From JAGNXB01 sp942490895 (lineage in GTDB: Bacteria > Bacteroidota > Bacteroidia > Chitinophagales > Saprospiraceae): 64,000 nt of DNA. Under the pieces are notes generated by a model. That model made no database searches. It was not told the origin of the DNA and saw only the letters and a program-made list of their open reading frames with translations. The stretch covers positions 72,983 to 136,982 of the forward strand of contig CALNZC010000091.1 in assembly GCA_942490895.1 (NCBI GenBank), given 5' to 3'. The stretch's first letter is position 1. Every line of letters starts with the position of its first letter. The position numbers were made by a program, and so were the translations under genes. Of the stretch, positions 18,803-28,839 are shown one piece after another.

Positions 18803-19771
18803 CTACCAATACTTCGCTGGAACAAGGTAGTTTTGGACATAGTCCTGGACGCCGTCCTCCAGGGATGTAAATGGACGATCATATCCTGCGGCTGTCAGTT
18901 TGGCCATGTTAGCTTCTGTGAAGTATTGATAGGTATCCCGGATATCGGCCGGTGTGTCGATGAAGCTGATCGAGGGTTCCCGACCGAGGGCTGCAAAGGT
19001 CTGCGTCGCCAGATCCAGAAATGTGCGCGCCTTACCTGTCCCCAGGTTGTATAATCCAGAGTCCGGACGTGACGTCATCAGGAAGAGAAGGACCTCCACC
19101 ACATCTTTGATATAGACAAAGTCCCGTCGCTGTTCGCCGTCCTGGACATCGGCCCGGTGCGAGCGAAACAGCTTCATCCCTCCGGTTTTTTGGATCTGGT
19201 TGAACGTATGGAAGATCACAGAAGCCATCCGGCCCTTGTGATATTCATTCGGACCATAAACGTTGAAGAATTTCACGCCAGCCCAGAAGGGAGGCGTCTC
19301 TGTTTGCTCGAGGACCCAGAGATCGAAGTCCTGTTTGCTTTCACCATATGGATTGAGTGGATGTAAACTGGAAACATTGGCGTGATCATCATCATATCCA
19401 AATGCCCCATCGCCATAGGTTGCTGCACTGGATGCATATACCAACGGGATCTGATGGCGCGTGCAGATCTCCCATATTCGCTTGGAATAGTTGAGGTTCA
19501 GCTCATCAAAAATGGCAACATCCTGCTCTGCAGTATCCGTGCGAGCACCCAGGTGGACCACCATATCAATCATGGTAGGGACCTGTTCAAACCAGTGCAG
19601 AAAAATATCACGGTGGATCCATTCCCGCACATGCTTCCCGTCCAGGTTGGCATCCTTGTAGTCTTTGTAAAAGTCATCGACGACGACGACGTCACGCTTA
19701 TGTCCAAGTTCGTTCAATCTGGCGACCAGACAACTTCCAATAAAACCAGCGGCTCCAGTAACAATGATCAT
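18803..19771 (-). CDS. hldD: ADP-L-glycero-D-manno-heptose 6-epimerase
   Basis: The 322-residue extended SDR protein starts with the NAD(P)-binding segment VTGAAGFIGS. It has an active-site serine region (YASSAATYGDG) and the catalytic YxxxK (YGESK). HldD-specific stretches include FFNVYGPNEYHKGRMASV and DGEQRRDFVYIKDV. It epimerises ADP-heptose at C-6 to supply the heptose of lipopolysaccharide core. Length is typical. A perfect TACCTTTG box lies upstream on the same strand. Confidence 0.92.
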   Translation of the reverse strand: MIIVTGAAGFIGSCLVARLNELGHKRDVVVVDDFYKDYKDANLDGKHVREWIHRDIFLHWFEQVPTMIDMVVHLGARTDTAEQDVAIFDELNLNYSKRIWEICTRHQIPLVYASSAATYGDGAFGYDDDHANVSSLHPLNPYGESKQDFDLWVLEQTETPPFWAGVKFFNVYGPNEYHKGRMASVIFHTFNQIQKTGGMKLFRSHRADVQDGEQRRDFVYIKDVVEVLLFLMTSRPDSGLYNLGTGKARTFLDLATQTFAALGREPSISFIDTPADIRDTYQYFTEANMAKLTAAGYDRPFTSLEDGVQDYVQNYLVPAKYW

Positions 19772-19795
19772 AAGGGGTCATTCAAGGTGGAACCC

Positions 19796-19803
19796 CAAAG
19801 GTA
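19796..19803 (-). promoter_or_regulatory. -7 box for hldD
   Basis: Reads TACCTTTG on the minus strand, an exact match to TAnnTTTG, 24 bases before the hldD start codon. No convincing -33 element. Confidence 0.45.
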
Positions 19804-19908
19804 GACATTCTTCGTAGGGGGCTAAAGTCAAGATATCCGATCCAAAACTCCACCGATTCAGCATGATGGTGTATTTTTAGTGCCATCTCTATCAGGCAAT
19901 CCCCATCT

Positions 19909-22900
19909 ATGCGCATGCTTACCCACCTCAGGCCTTTCACCTTATTCCTGTTATTCCTCCTTTCGACCGCTGGACTCTATGCTCAGCATGACGGTGTCGA
20001 ATGTGGTTCAGACCAGCATCACAGTTGGATGATGGAACAGGACCCGGCGTATAAAGCAGCTATGGCTGCAAATGAAGCTGAATATCAGCGTTTCCTCCAA
20101 TCCCCGATGATGAACAGGCTTCGTTCCACCGGCTGTGACGGTGAAGCATTACGTGTGCCGATCGTCTTTCACATCATGCATCCGGGATCCATTGCCTCGA
20201 CACCCAATTTTGCTCCGGATGCCGGGGTCATTGCCTGCGTGCAGGGATTGAATGACCGGTGGCAGGCCGTGATCGGTGATGGCGTTGACCTCGGATTTGA
20301 GTTTTGCCTGGCCAAGCGTGATCCGGATGGCAATCCAACCAATGGCATTGTCCGTATAGATGCGAGTGTCGTCACGGACTATGTCGCTGAAGGCGTGGCC
20401 TTTGGTTCTGGCCCTCCAGGCATCGATGCCGGCCTGATCAAAGTGCTGTCGGTCTGGCCCCAGGCCGATTACTACAATGTCTGGGTCGTCCACGACATCG
20501 CTGGATCTGTCGCTGGATTTGCCAGTTTCCCCAATGGCGGAGCCGGTGACGGTACCGTTGTCGAAGACAATTATATGAATGCCAACAATTCCGTAGTGGC
20601 GCATGAATTAGGGCATGGTTTCAATTTGGCCCACACGTTTAATGGCGATAACGACGGGGCGGATTGTCCACCGAATGATGATTGCACGGTAGACGGCGAT
20701 GGTGTTTGCGATACACCTCCGCATAAGGTTGGTGATTGCGGCATGACCAATCCCTGTCCCGGGGGTGGCACCTGGGATAATTCCCGTCGAAATTATATGA
20801 GCTATTGTGGTGGCACCACTCGATTTACGGATGGCCAGAGGGACCGTGTTCTCTCCGCTGCTTTCGGTTCAGTCCGGGGTACGCTCTTCCTGTCGGAAGG
20901 ATGCATTCCGGCTGACCTCCCCATTGAAACGGGTATCACCAGGATTGTCTATCCCTTTAATCAGCCGCTTTGTGAAGACACTTTTGCACCGATCATTGAA
21001 GTGAAAAACTATGGCACCGCTGCCATCACTGGCCTGGTGATCGAAACCTGGTTGGATGGAGCACTCTATGGCACCACCAACTGGACTGGCAATATAGCAG
21101 TAGACGCCTCTGGCCTCGTCACCCTGGATCCGGTGACCGTCACCCTGGGTGCTCACGACATTGAATATCTGATCGTGGATAACAATGGAATGGGCATTGA
21201 TACTTACGCAGACAACAATACCCTCTGTACCAATTTATTTTACGAACCAACCGTCACGGATATTCCCTCTTGCTGGGATTTTGAATCCGGGATCATCCCG
21301 CAGAGCTGGACAACTCAGGGGCCTTTGATCCGGACCCAGGCTTATGGGGCCCCGCAATGTGCCAACAATGGCAACACCTGTTTGATGTTTGATGCCTACG
21401 GTCTCAACGCAGGCGGTGGTGGAACATCCTCCACGTTGATGATGGTCCCGATGGACCTGACCGGTTTACCCGGTGCTGCACTCAACTTTGATGTGGCTAT
21501 GCGGCAGAATTACTATGCCGATTTTACGACCACACTTGAGGTCATGGTTTCTACAGATTGTGGTCAGAATTTCACCTCGGTCTACCTGAGAAAAGACACC
21601 TATTTTGGCAATACAGAGGACTTGCACACTGTACCGGCCCCCGGGTCTTTACCCTCCAGCTCCTGGGTCCCTACGTCCTGTAATGACTGGCGTCGGGATA
21701 ATGCGGATCTGTCTGCTTTTGTAGGACAAGAAGTGCTGGTGGCCTTCAAGATGACCATCGATCGAAACCGTGGAGAGAACCTCTATATCGATAATATTTG
21801 CGTGCAGAGTTGTGACGGTAGCATTGCCATCACCCCGGTCAATGGTCCGGAGATCTGCTATCCGGATACGATCCTTATCCAGGGAAGTACCGGGCCGGGC
21901 TATGTGTACACCTGGTTCGAAAAAGGCAAGCCCGTTCCCGGTGAAAAGACAAACGAAATCAAAGCGCCGTTATCCGGGAAGTATTTTCTGGCTGTCGATG
22001 TCGATGGCTGCCGCTTTACCAGTGACACACTTGACGTGACTGTCCATTTTCCACCGACCACCCAGATTGTCGGTAATGTATCTGTTTGTGCGGGTGATAC
22101 GGCAACCATGAGTGCAGGTGCCGGTTTTTCAGAATACCTCTGGACCACTGGTGAAACCAGCCAATCCATCCAGGTGACCATCCCCGGGGATTACTACGTC
22201 ACCGTGACAGATGCGAATGGATGTACTGGCGTCGACTGGACAACCGTCTCCAATAAAATCGTTCCGAATGCCAATATTAACGGTACTCTGGACTTTTGTG
22301 TGGGCGACAGCACAACCATCTCCGTCAGTCCTTTTTTCACGAATGTGTTGTGGAGCAATGGCGGTACAGGTACCAAGTTGACCACACTCACAGCAGGCGA
22401 ATTCTCAGTCACCGTCACAGGAAACAATGGATGTTTTGATACAGACACTGTTGAGGTGACGATCAATCCCCTTCCGATACCAGAGATCACCGGCACCCTG
22501 GCCATTTGCTCCGGGCAGGTCGCCATCCTGGACGCTGGTCCAGGTTATACCCAATATAAATGGAGTAGTGGACCCGTCAACCAGGTCCTCACAGTGAACA
22601 CTGCAGGTACCTATAGTGTGTCGGTCACAGATACGAACGGATGTAAAGGGTCCGATTCAGTCGACGTGGTAGAAAACGATAAACCTGTACCGGATATCAC
22701 GGGGTTGGGCACGTTCTGTGCGGATGTCGGTTCAACCTTGGATGCGGGCTCCGGATTCGATCAATACCTCTGGTCTACCGGGGGAACCACCCAAACCATC
22801 GATGTCAATACCACCGGAACATATTCGGTTACGGTGACCACCGCCGAAGGGTGCAGTGGTACAGATATGTACAGCGTAACGGCTTTCCCTTCTCCAGATC

Positions 22901-24468
22901 CGGATATCACTGGCGATCTGAATATCTGTGAAGGCGAGCAAACCGTTCTCAATGCCGGGTTCGGGTTTACTTCGTATACATGGACCGGCGGTAGCACCAT
23001 GCAAACACTCACGGTCACGACCTCTGGTGAATACATCGTCACCGTCACCAATAGTCTGGGGTGTGCGGCGATGGATACGGTAGTCGTCGAAGTCTTTTCT
23101 GCTTCCGATCCGGATATCACCGGCACATTAGCCATCTGTGAAGGCGAACAGACCGTGCTGGATGCTGGCTCAGGCTATGCGAATTATCTCTGGACTGGGG
23201 GAAGCACCGGTCAGAATTTATCCGTGAATGCTTCCGGGACATATTCCGTTACAGTGACTACGGCAGAAGGGTGTTCGGGAACTGATGCCGTCGAAGTGGT
23301 CGAAAGCCTTAACCCCGTACCCGATATCCTGGGAGATAATATGCTATGTGAAGGAGAGATGACCACCCTCGATGCCGGCTCCGGATTTACAGCCTACCAA
23401 TGGAGTGGCAATCAAATGACATCAACCATCACCGTTTCATCGACAGGCACATATACGGTCACGGTGACCAATGGTGCCGGTTGTAGTGGCACGGATGCCT
23501 TTGATGTAGTGGTCTCGCCTATCCCCATTCCGGACATCACCGGAACCCTCAGCTTCTGTGAAGGCAGTTCTACAACCCTGGATGCCGGCTCCGGATTTGC
23601 TCAGTACAACTGGTCGACTGGAGGCACAAATCAACAACAAATCGTTTCCTCTGGTGGGTCCGTCCAGGTAACGGTTACGGATGCCATTGGCTGTCAGGGT
23701 ACGGACCAGGTTCTGGTTGCCGTCCTTGGACTGGTCACCCCGGTAGTACAATCCATTCCGGCAAAAGCCTGCCCCGGTGATACAGTACAACTCATTGCCA
23801 GCGGTGGCACAGATTACTTATGGCTGGAGGGTGCGACCCTGCTTTCTGACCCGACCATTGCCAATCCGACTGCTGTCCTCACGACAACCACCGCATTCAG
23901 TGTAGAGGTTTCCAATAATTGCAATAGTGAGGTGGGCAATGTGAATGTTGATGTCAACCCACCAGTGGGTATGGCTGGCCCTGATCTCAATGTCCTGATC
24001 GGACGAGAAGTCACCCTATCTGCTTCTGGCGGAATTCAATATACCTGGTCTGGACCGTTCGATCTGTCCTGTACAGATTGTGCTTCACCGATGGTCACGC
24101 CATCTGCGAGTGGCACTTATGAAGTATTGATCCGGGATATCAATGGATGTCTCACCCTGGATTCCGTTTATGTAGAAGTCTTTGATGATCTCAACCAGGT
24201 ACTCGACCTGGTCAACACCATCACACCGAATGGTGACGGGCATAACGACCTGTTGGTGATCAAAGGTCTGGAGTCTTTTGACGCAAATAGCCTGGTGATC
24301 TATAATCGTTGGGGCGAGGTGGTCTTCCAACAAGACAACTACCTCAATACCTTCAACGGATATTACAAAAACCAGCCTCTGCCTGCGGGCAGCTATTATT
24401 ATGTCCTCAAATTGTGGCCCGGTGAACGTATCGTCAAGAGCGTCCTGGTCATCCTTCAAGAAGATTGA
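19909..24468 (+). CDS. Secreted M43-type metalloprotease with eight Ig-like repeats and type B sorting domain
   Basis: The 1,519-residue product begins with a signal peptide (to about residue 25). The zinc site HELGHGFNLAH has H232, E233, H236 and H242; the Met-turn is M297 (NYMSYCG), as in pappalysin/M43 proteases. A MAM/jelly-roll-like region follows (about 450-640). Eight near-identical Ig-like repeats of about 70 residues span residues 718-1274. The C terminus carries the gliding-motility-type (type B) T9SS sorting domain (TPNGDGHNDLL, YNRWGEVVF, LPAGSYYYVL). It should be exported by T9SS with a PorP/SprF-like partner, which is the very next gene. The combination suggests a large surface protease or adhesin. 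Confidence 0.9.
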   Translation: MRMLTHLRPFTLFLLFLLSTAGLYAQHDGVECGSDQHHSWMMEQDPAYKAAMAANEAEYQRFLQSPMMNRLRSTGCDGEALRVPIVFHIMHPGSIASTPNFAPDAGVIACVQGLNDRWQAVIGDGVDLGFEFCLAKRDPDGNPTNGIVRIDASVVTDYVAEGVAFGSGPPGIDAGLIKVLSVWPQADYYNVWVVHDIAGSVAGFASFPNGGAGDGTVVEDNYMNANNSVVAHELGHGFNLAHTFNGDNDGADCPPNDDCTVDGDGVCDTPPHKVGDCGMTNPCPGGGTWDNSRRNYMSYCGGTTRFTDGQRDRVLSAAFGSVRGTLFLSEGCIPADLPIETGITRIVYPFNQPLCEDTFAPIIEVKNYGTAAITGLVIETWLDGALYGTTNWTGNIAVDASGLVTLDPVTVTLGAHDIEYLIVDNNGMGIDTYADNNTLCTNLFYEPTVTDIPSCWDFESGIIPQSWTTQGPLIRTQAYGAPQCANNGNTCLMFDAYGLNAGGGGTSSTLMMVPMDLTGLPGAALNFDVAMRQNYYADFTTTLEVMVSTDCGQNFTSVYLRKDTYFGNTEDLHTVPAPGSLPSSSWVPTSCNDWRRDNADLSAFVGQEVLVAFKMTIDRNRGENLYIDNICVQSCDGSIAITPVNGPEICYPDTILIQGSTGPGYVYTWFEKGKPVPGEKTNEIKAPLSGKYFLAVDVDGCRFTSDTLDVTVHFPPTTQIVGNVSVCAGDTATMSAGAGFSEYLWTTGETSQSIQVTIPGDYYVTVTDANGCTGVDWTTVSNKIVPNANINGTLDFCVGDSTTISVSPFFTNVLWSNGGTGTKLTTLTAGEFSVTVTGNNGCFDTDTVEVTINPLPIPEITGTLAICSGQVAILDAGPGYTQYKWSSGPVNQVLTVNTAGTYSVSVTDTNGCKGSDSVDVVENDKPVPDITGLGTFCADVGSTLDAGSGFDQYLWSTGGTTQTIDVNTTGTYSVTVTTAEGCSGTDMYSVTAFPSPDPDITGDLNICEGEQTVLNAGFGFTSYTWTGGSTMQTLTVTTSGEYIVTVTNSLGCAAMDTVVVEVFSASDPDITGTLAICEGEQTVLDAGSGYANYLWTGGSTGQNLSVNASGTYSVTVTTAEGCSGTDAVEVVESLNPVPDILGDNMLCEGEMTTLDAGSGFTAYQWSGNQMTSTITVSSTGTYTVTVTNGAGCSGTDAFDVVVSPIPIPDITGTLSFCEGSSTTLDAGSGFAQYNWSTGGTNQQQIVSSGGSVQVTVTDAIGCQGTDQVLVAVLGLVTPVVQSIPAKACPGDTVQLIASGGTDYLWLEGATLLSDPTIANPTAVLTTTTAFSVEVSNNCNSEVGNVNVDVNPPVGMAGPDLNVLIGREVTLSASGGIQYTWSGPFDLSCTDCASPMVTPSASGTYEVLIRDINGCLTLDSVYVEVFDDLNQVLDLVNTITPNGDGHNDLLVIKGLESFDANSLVIYNRWGEVVFQQDNYLNTFNGYYKNQPLPAGSYYYVLKLWPGERIVKSVLVILQED
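22061..23730 (+). repeat. Eight in-frame repeats of about 209 bp inside the M43 gene
   Basis: Each unit encodes about 70 residues: a DITGxLxxCEG opening, LDAGSGFxxYxWS in the middle, and GTYSVTVTxxxGCSGTD near the end. Units begin near 22061 and run to about 23730. Units 4-8 are most alike, which suggests recent expansion or homogenisation. The repeat number may be unreliable if the assembly collapsed copies. Confidence 0.9.
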
Positions 24469-24480
24469 ATCTAAAACGCG

Positions 24481-25413
24481 ATGACCATGACACGTTCTAT
24501 ACTTTGCCTTGTGTTTGCTCTGACCCTTCCCCTTTGTCTGGCCGCTCAACAGTTGCCGCTCCCTGGCATGATCCGTACTACGGATTATCTCTGGAATCCA
24601 GCTATGGCTGGACATCCCGGTGAATGGGGAGCACATGCCAACTACCAACAATCCTGGCTAGGTTTTGACGGGGCACCCGTTACCTCCTTCGTCGGCGGTT
24701 CCATGAACTTTGAAGATTACAATATGGCTCTGGCCGGGGATATCCTCTATGACCAGACGGGACCACTTCGCTTCACCGGGTTATCTGTGGCGTATAAATA
24801 TCAATTCAATCCGGGTTTCCTGGATGATGACGACCGGTTTTCGGTGGGTATTCTCGCGACACTGGGCCAACGTCGATATGATGCCACTCAGGCCAAGGTC
24901 AGTGATCAGGTCGATCCTCTCTTGACCGGAGATGCCGGTAGCGCATTTGATGTCAATGCGGGTGCAGGGATTCTGTACCGCACTGTTGCGGATGATGACC
25001 TGGATGAAAGCCACTTCTTTGTGGGTGTGGCTGCATCTCAACTCATCCCCACCAGCCTGTCCTTCAATGATGACTCCCCCTATGGCAATCGGATGCATGG
25101 CAATGCCGTCCTTGGCTGGCGGACAGCCCGCTATCTTTACTTTGACCATACCTTCTGGTTGAACTATGCGGATGCCAGTCTCTTCAATTTGGGCTATCAG
25201 TTTCGCATCGAAAATCCCGATGCCTTCTGGGCCGGGATCAACCTCAATACCAGTCTGAATTTTGGGCTGGAAACAGGTGTCATCCTGGATGGATCCTGGG
25301 CCAATGCCGATCAATTTCGCATTGGTGCACTTGCCGCCTATAATATCGGAGCCACTGGCTCGAATCAAGGATTCAGCCTGGCTGTGAATTTTGAACTGGT
25401 GAAGCTTTTTTGA
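24481..25413 (+). CDS. PorP/SprF-family T9SS outer-membrane protein
   Basis: The 310-residue product has a signal peptide (LVFALTLPLCLAAQ) and then the family opening YLWNPAMAG (the NPA motif after a short N-terminal stretch). A beta-barrel pattern runs to the end (NFELVKLF). PorP/SprF proteins are outer-membrane components; SprF is needed in Flavobacterium for secretion of the adhesin SprB, which has a type B sorting domain. It begins 12 bases after the type B cargo gene, so the two form an operon and this protein is very likely the dedicated secretion partner. Confidence 0.9.
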   Translation: MTMTRSILCLVFALTLPLCLAAQQLPLPGMIRTTDYLWNPAMAGHPGEWGAHANYQQSWLGFDGAPVTSFVGGSMNFEDYNMALAGDILYDQTGPLRFTGLSVAYKYQFNPGFLDDDDRFSVGILATLGQRRYDATQAKVSDQVDPLLTGDAGSAFDVNAGAGILYRTVADDDLDESHFFVGVAASQLIPTSLSFNDDSPYGNRMHGNAVLGWRTARYLYFDHTFWLNYADASLFNLGYQFRIENPDAFWAGINLNTSLNFGLETGVILDGSWANADQFRIGALAAYNIGATGSNQGFSLAVNFELVKLF

Positions 25414-25450
25414 GAATGTGAGACGATGAGACTTGGAGACTGTGAGACGA
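25412..25450. repeat. Low-complexity GAGAC repeat, left of the four-helix gene
   Basis: Runs of GTGAGACGATGAGACTTGGA and similar GAGAC words directly follow the PorP/SprF stop codon. The same words in the opposite orientation (CAAAGTCTC) occur at 25931-25980 on the other side of the four-helix-bundle gene. Confidence 0.6.
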
Positions 25451-25500
25451 AAGGACCTTAAGGCCCAGAAGTTTATGAAATGAATATCTAATTTTCTGAT

Positions 25501-25877
25501 ATGGCCAAAATCAGAACTCACAAAGACCTTGAAGTCTACCAAATGGCATATGCTTTGGCCATGGAGATCTTTCAATTGAGCCAAACCTTTCCAAGGGAAG
25601 AAAAGTATTCTCTTACGGATCAGATTCGCAGGTCATCCCGATCAGTCTGTGCGAATTTGGCAGAAGGTTTCAGAAAACGTCGCTATCCTGCTGCTTTCAT
25701 TGCCAAAATAGTCGACTGTCAAGCGGAAGCTGCAGAAGTCCAAACCTGGCTTGATTTTACCCGAGATTGTAACTATATAAACGGAGCAGTCAACCCAGAA
25801 ACTCCATCAATCGCTATGACCTGGTCATTGGCAAACTCGTGATCATGGGTAATCAAGCAGAAAAGTGGAAGCCCTAA
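25501..25877 (+). pseudogene. Four-helix-bundle protein (23S rRNA intervening-sequence family), frameshifted
   Basis: The single open frame ends at 25842 after 113 residues. The first 90 match the S23/four-helix-bundle family (HKDLEVYQMAYALAMEIFQL, DQIRRSSRSVCANLAEG, AEVQTWLDF). The expected C terminus is split over two other frames: a TEQSTQKLHQS segment (about 25781-25813) and then YDLVIGKLVIMGNQAEKWKP, ending at a TAA at 25875-25877. Two small indels (near 25,780 and 25,813) would restore a normal protein of about 125 residues. They may be sequencing errors or true decay. These proteins are small helical pentamers of unclear function. Confidence 0.75.
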
Positions 25878-25930
25878 ACATATGAACGTTTAATACACAC
25901 CCTTTCAGGGCCACTCCTTCAGCGGTGCTC

Positions 25931-25980
25931 TGAGTCCCACAAAGTCTCCCCTTCTCAAAGTCACAAAGTCTCAAAGTCTC
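25931..25980. repeat. Low-complexity CAAAGTCTC repeat, right of the four-helix gene
   Basis: Four CAAAGTC words in 50 bases, inverted relative to the GAGACTT words at 25412-25450. The repeat runs up to the gcvP stop codon. Confidence 0.65.
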
Positions 25981-28839
25981 CTACTCCTCCCGGTATGCAT
26001 CGATTGGCAAACAGGTGCAGACCAGATTCCGGTCACCGTGAGCATTATTCACCCGAGCGATAGCCGGCCAGAACTTGAAACCTTCCTTCAAATAAGGTAA
26101 GGGCCAGGCAGCTTTCTCGCGTGAGTATGGCAACGTCCATTCATCTGTTGTCAACAGCTCCAGGGTATGTGGTGCATTGTGGAGCACATTGTTTTCCGGG
26201 TCCGCATCACCACTGGCAATCTCTTCCATTTCTTTTTTGATGGATAAAAGTGCATCACAGAAACGATCGAGTTCGTCCTTGCTTTCGCTTTCTGTTGGCT
26301 CGATCATGATTGTTCCTGCCACAGGGAAGGACAACGTCGGTGCATGAAATCCGTAATCGATCAAACGCTTTGCCACATCTTCGGCGCTGCAAAGGCTCTT
26401 GAATGGACGGAGGTCAATGATCAGTTCGTGTGCAGCACGACCTTGTTCTCCGACATACAGCACGGGATATTGTGCTTCCAGACGAGCCTTGATATAGTTT
26501 GCATTGAGGATCGCATAGCGGGTACTTTCCGTAACACCGCGTGTGCCAAGCATTCGAATATATCCATAGGAGATCAACAGGATGCTAGAGCTACCCCAGG
26601 GCGCAGCGGAAACGGCCTTGATCGCCTTTTTGCCACCGGTCCGTGCGAAGATGTGTCCAGGGAGGAAAGGCGCCAGCTTTGCATTGACACAGATGGGGCC
26701 CATGCCTGGTCCGCCACCTCCGTGAGGAATAGCAAAGGTCTTGTGCAGATTCAGATGGCACACATCTGCTCCGATCAGGGCCGGACTGGTCAGTCCAACC
26801 TGAGCATTCATGTTGGCACCGTCCATATAGACCAGTCCGCCATGCTTGTGGATCTCGTTACAGATCTCGATGATGGCCGACTCGAATACACCGTGTGTGG
26901 AGGGATAGGTGACCATCAATGCACACAGTTTGTCCGCATGAGCGGCTGCTTTGGCTTTGAGGTCTGCAACATCGATATTCCCTTTATCATCGCATTCCAC
27001 GATCACGATCTTCGCGCCAATCATAGCGGCAGATGCCGGATTGGTTCCGTGCGCGGATGACGGTATAAGTACTACATCACGATGCTTGTTTTTATTGTTG
27101 ATATGATAGGCCCGGATGGTCAGCAGACCGGCATACTCGCCTTGAGCACCCGAATTCGGCTGGAGAGAGCAGGCTTCAAATCCGGTCGCTTCACAGAGGT
27201 AGCGTTCGAGGTCCGCAAATATCTGAGAATAGCCCTTCACCTGATTGGCAGGTGTAAAGGGGTGGATCTGACCAAATTCGGCCATGCTCACCGGCATCAT
27301 TTCTGCTGCGGCATTCAATTTCATCGTACATGAACCGAGAGGGATCATGGAATGAACCAGGGAGAGGTCTTTGTTTTCCAGCCGCTTCATGTATCGCATC
27401 AGCTGCGACTCGGTGCGATGGAGGTGAAACACCTCATGGGTCAGAAATTCAGAGGTCCGGACCAGAGTCTTTGGCACATTTGAGCCTGCCCCTATTGTGG
27501 TGGAGGTGGTCACCTTACCGGCTACGGTTGCAAAAATTGCGGTAAAGGTATCGATGCTTTCCATGTCGTGTGTCTCATCCAGACTGATCTGGATGCCACT
27601 GCGATCATAGTAGAAGTTGATCTTCTGGCGCAAAGCGGACTGACGGATCTTTCGCAGCGCAGCCGGTTCCAGTTCCACCCGCAGGGTATCGAAATAGGCC
27701 GCGTTCACCTGATCGTAGCCTAGCTGTTGCAGTCGATGATCCAGGGTCCGGGCCAGTTGGTGAATATCGTTGGCGATCGTGCGAAGTCCATCCGGTCCGT
27801 GATAGACGGCATACATGGCCGCCATATTCGCCAAAAGAGCTTGGGCGGTGCAGATATTGGACGTCGCCTTTTCCCGGCGAATATGTTGTTCACGTGTCTG
27901 GAGTGCCATCCGAAGGGCGCGATTTCCATGCGCATCGATACTCACTCCAATGATCCTTCCCGGGATCTGGCGCTTAAAGTCATCTTTGGTAGCGAAGAAA
28001 GCGGCATGTGGCCCACCGAATCCCATCGGTACACCAAAACGCTGGGAGTTTCCAACCACGCAGTCTGCGCCCCATTCACCCGGAGGTGTGAGCAGTACCA
28101 GAGAGAGGAGGTCAGCTGCCACAGTGACATAAATGCCTTTGGCTTTTGCCTCTTCCACCAATGCCCGATGGTCGGTGATCTCACCGCTCTTTCCCGGATA
28201 TTGGAGGAGAAGACCATAGACTTTGTCTGTCAACTTGAGGTCGCTACTGACCTTCACCTGAATCCCCACAGGTACGGCGCGTGTCTTGAGGACATCGATT
28301 GTTTGAGGAAGCACTTCATCGGAGACCAGGAAAACTGGAGCTTCCACTGTACGCTTGTTGCGCTCGTGGAAAAAAAGCGTCATCGCTTCAGCAGCAGCGG
28401 TTGCTTCATCCAGGAGAGAGGCATTGGCGATGGGCAACCCGGTCAGGTCGCTGATCACCGTCTGAAAGTTGAGAAGACTCTCCAGTCGACCCTGCGCAAT
28501 CTCCGCCTGATAAGGGGTGTATTGGGTGTACCATCCCGGATTCTCCAGGATGTTCCGCTGGATGGCCGGTGGGGTGATCGTGCCACTGTATCCCATCCCG
28601 ATACAGGAGGTAAATACCTTGTTCATGTCGGCCAACTCACCCATATGTTTGAGATAGGCATGCTCACTCAGAGCTTTGGGCAGTTTGAGCTCACCTTTAC
28701 GTCGGATATTGTCTGGAATAGTCTGTTGAATCAGGGTATCCAGACTGTCCACTCCGATGGTGGCCAGCATTTCATTGGTTTCGTTGACTCCTGGTCCGAT
28801 GTGGCGGCGGGAGAATCCGGTATTTTCAGTGGTACTCAT
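25981..28839 (-). CDS. gcvP: Glycine dehydrogenase (decarboxylating), P protein
   Basis: The 952-residue product is the single-chain P protein of the glycine cleavage system. It decarboxylates glycine with pyridoxal phosphate and passes the aminomethyl group to the lipoyl H protein. The cofactor lysine is K700 in LNLHKTFAIPHGGGG, followed by a glycine-rich loop. The N-terminal half has RRHIGPG and MGYSGTITP. Full length, intact frame. It stands alone here; the H and T proteins are not in the window. An exact TACCTTTG box lies 20 bases before the start codon. Confidence 0.96.
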   Translation of the reverse strand: MSTTENTGFSRRHIGPGVNETNEMLATIGVDSLDTLIQQTIPDNIRRKGELKLPKALSEHAYLKHMGELADMNKVFTSCIGMGYSGTITPPAIQRNILENPGWYTQYTPYQAEIAQGRLESLLNFQTVISDLTGLPIANASLLDEATAAAEAMTLFFHERNKRTVEAPVFLVSDEVLPQTIDVLKTRAVPVGIQVKVSSDLKLTDKVYGLLLQYPGKSGEITDHRALVEEAKAKGIYVTVAADLLSLVLLTPPGEWGADCVVGNSQRFGVPMGFGGPHAAFFATKDDFKRQIPGRIIGVSIDAHGNRALRMALQTREQHIRREKATSNICTAQALLANMAAMYAVYHGPDGLRTIANDIHQLARTLDHRLQQLGYDQVNAAYFDTLRVELEPAALRKIRQSALRQKINFYYDRSGIQISLDETHDMESIDTFTAIFATVAGKVTTSTTIGAGSNVPKTLVRTSEFLTHEVFHLHRTESQLMRYMKRLENKDLSLVHSMIPLGSCTMKLNAAAEMMPVSMAEFGQIHPFTPANQVKGYSQIFADLERYLCEATGFEACSLQPNSGAQGEYAGLLTIRAYHINNKNKHRDVVLIPSSAHGTNPASAAMIGAKIVIVECDDKGNIDVADLKAKAAAHADKLCALMVTYPSTHGVFESAIIEICNEIHKHGGLVYMDGANMNAQVGLTSPALIGADVCHLNLHKTFAIPHGGGGPGMGPICVNAKLAPFLPGHIFARTGGKKAIKAVSAAPWGSSSILLISYGYIRMLGTRGVTESTRYAILNANYIKARLEAQYPVLYVGEQGRAAHELIIDLRPFKSLCSAEDVAKRLIDYGFHAPTLSFPVAGTIMIEPTESESKDELDRFCDALLSIKKEMEEIASGDADPENNVLHNAPHTLELLTTDEWTLPYSREKAAWPLPYLKEGFKFWPAIARVNNAHGDRNLVCTCLPIDAYREE

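Noticed and set aside
22061..23730. Misassembled tandem duplication within the M43 gene
   Set aside because: The units differ from one another at many codons and keep the frame, as expected of genuine Ig-like repeats.
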